DNA from: Amedibacillus dolichus DSM 3991
GTDB lineage: Bacteria > Bacillota_I > Bacilli_A > Erysipelotrichales > Erysipelotrichaceae
Direction of reading: 5' to 3'
Length of the DNA: 64,000 nucleotides
Assembly (NCBI RefSeq): GCF_000154285.1
Contig: NZ_DS483478.1
Location: 214,947-278,946, forward strand
A model generated the notes under the pieces. The model searched no databases and was not told where the DNA came from. It saw nothing but the letters and a program-made list of their open reading frames with translations. A program made the translations under genes and the position numbers. Shown piece after piece: positions 63,292 to 64,000 of the stretch; within the stretch, counting starts at the first letter, position 1; each line of letters opens with the position of its first letter.

Positions 63292-63837
63292 ATGGAATTA
63301 AAAGAAAAGGATCATGTATATATTCAAAGCTTTAAGCATGACGGGAGCTTGCATCGTACCTGGGCATGCGGATATGTCATAGAGGCAAACGAGAAGCGCA
63401 TTGTGGCGGTAACCAATAAAACATTGGTAAGTGAATCGGACGGGCGAAAATGGGTAACACGAGAGCCGGCGATTTGTTTTTTCTATCCGGACAAATGGTA
63501 TAATGTTATCTGTATGATACGTAAAACGGGAATTCACTATTATTGCAATATTGCTTCACCGTCTTTATATGATGGGGAAGCAATTAAAAATATTGATTAT
63601 GATTTAGATGTTAAAGTTGCGCCAAATGGCAAAAGCATAATTTTAGACGAGGAGGAATATGAGAGACATGGGAGAGAGATGGGGTATAGTGAAGAATTGA
63701 AAGAAGCGATAGAAAAGGGAATGAAACGAGTAATGGTGGATATACGATTACGGAATTCACCGTTCGAGCATGGGGAGATATGGAAGCTGTATGAAAGGTA
63801 TCTAAAACAGGTAGGAGAGGATAGAGAAAAAGAGTAA
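63292..63837 (+). CDS. ntdP: DUF402 nucleoside tri-/diphosphate phosphatase (NtdP-like)
   Basis: A 181-residue protein with the DUF402/FomD-like barrel: H-R-T-W near residue 20, F-F-Y-P-D-K-W-Y-N-V near 62-71, Y-Y-C-N-I-A-S-P near 83-90, and I-D-Y-D-L-D-V-K-V near 103-111, whose acidic residues bind Mg2+. Staphylococcal and Bacillus (YgaC) homologues hydrolyse NTPs and NDPs. ATG 63292 follows GGAGGTGG. The last ~30 residues are strongly charged. Confidence 0.88.
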   Translation: MELKEKDHVYIQSFKHDGSLHRTWACGYVIEANEKRIVAVTNKTLVSESDGRKWVTREPAICFFYPDKWYNVICMIRKTGIHYYCNIASPSLYDGEAIKNIDYDLDVKVAPNGKSIILDEEEYERHGREMGYSEELKEAIEKGMKRVMVDIRLRNSPFEHGEIWKLYERYLKQVGEDREKE

Positions 63838-64000
63838 AAAAAGAGAGAAGCAAAAAAAGTAGAAAAAAAGAAGAAATGGCTTGTTAGATTCGTATTTTCA
63901 GCTTGGGCGCTACTGCTATTCATATATGTAAACATAGCAATCTCTCATGTGAAATCAACCCTAGGCTTCTTAGGTATTATTATCGGTGGTATGGTTATTA
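63838..64000 (+). CDS. Partial open frame for a membrane protein, no visible start
   Basis: Directly after the DUF402 stop, in the same frame, the reading frame stays open to the window edge. It encodes a Lys-rich stretch, then K-K-W-L-V-R-F-V-F-S-A-W-A-L-L-L-F-I-Y-V (one membrane helix) and G-F-L-G-I-I-I-G-G-M (start of a second). No ATG, GTG or TTG occurs before the first helix, so the start is unknown. Poly-A runs here (63838-63876) could hide a frameshift. Confidence 0.4.

Overview
The window looks like a chromosomal segment of a low-GC, endospore-forming Firmicute, most likely of the Erysipelotrichia (Clostridium innocuum/ramosum-like). This is inferred from strong AGGAGG ribosome sites, TTGACA/TATAAT promoters, spore-coat and germination-type genes (CotF-like pair, CotJC-like protein, CwlD-like amidase), many PTS and peptidase genes and AT-rich codon use. 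There is no rRNA operon and no CRISPR array. Ten tRNA genes are scattered as singles or pairs.

Layout. 1-9.7 kb: MATE transporter (cut by the left edge), small membrane proteins, a COG0523 metallochaperone operon whose second GTPase carries a YcgQ/DUF1980-like tail, a MacB-type ABC exporter and ogt. 9.7-15.8 kb: tRNA-Arg, tgt, ald, an HD-domain protein, a CwlD-like amidase, tRNA-Ile/Ala and an XRE membrane regulator. 15.8-33.8 kb: the most interesting region, a peptide/glycopeptide catabolism regulon. A six-gene leftward operon (PTS IIA, PTS IIB, glycosylasparaginase, M20 dipeptidase, CutC, M81 hydrolase) faces an M3 oligopeptidase and an M19 dipeptidase. Next come YitT, a PRD/EIIA-type activator, the PTS IIC, a GrdB-like protein and two M42 aminopeptidases. 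A palindrome TTTCCTA-N4-TAGGAAA lies in all four intergenic regions that drive these genes and ties them into one regulon.

34-45 kb: miscellaneous genes, an intact IS4-family element inserted exactly in the overlapping stop codons of two convergent genes, deoC, six tRNAs and small membrane proteins. 45-52.9 kb: aspartate-family amino acid genes (asd, lysC and hom leftward; thrC, thrB and an ACT-domain protein rightward), a DUF1461 protein and maf.

52.9-60.5 kb: a horizontally acquired beta-glucoside PTS island (licT with RAT/terminator leader and cre box, bglP-type IIBC, IIA, 6-phospho-beta-glucosidase, HAD phosphatase). It is bounded by a 52-bp IS remnant on the left and a full IS1634-type element on the right. 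The whole block sits in the 3' end of maf and is flanked by a ~114-bp direct repeat of maf sequence, as expected for IS1634-type transposition with long target duplications. 60.5-64 kb: tRNA-Thr(GGT), a thioredoxin-like lipoprotein with an AAC(3)-like gene, a GAF-type methionine sulfoxide reductase, the spore-coat pair, an NtdP-like DUF402 protein and a fragment running off the right edge.
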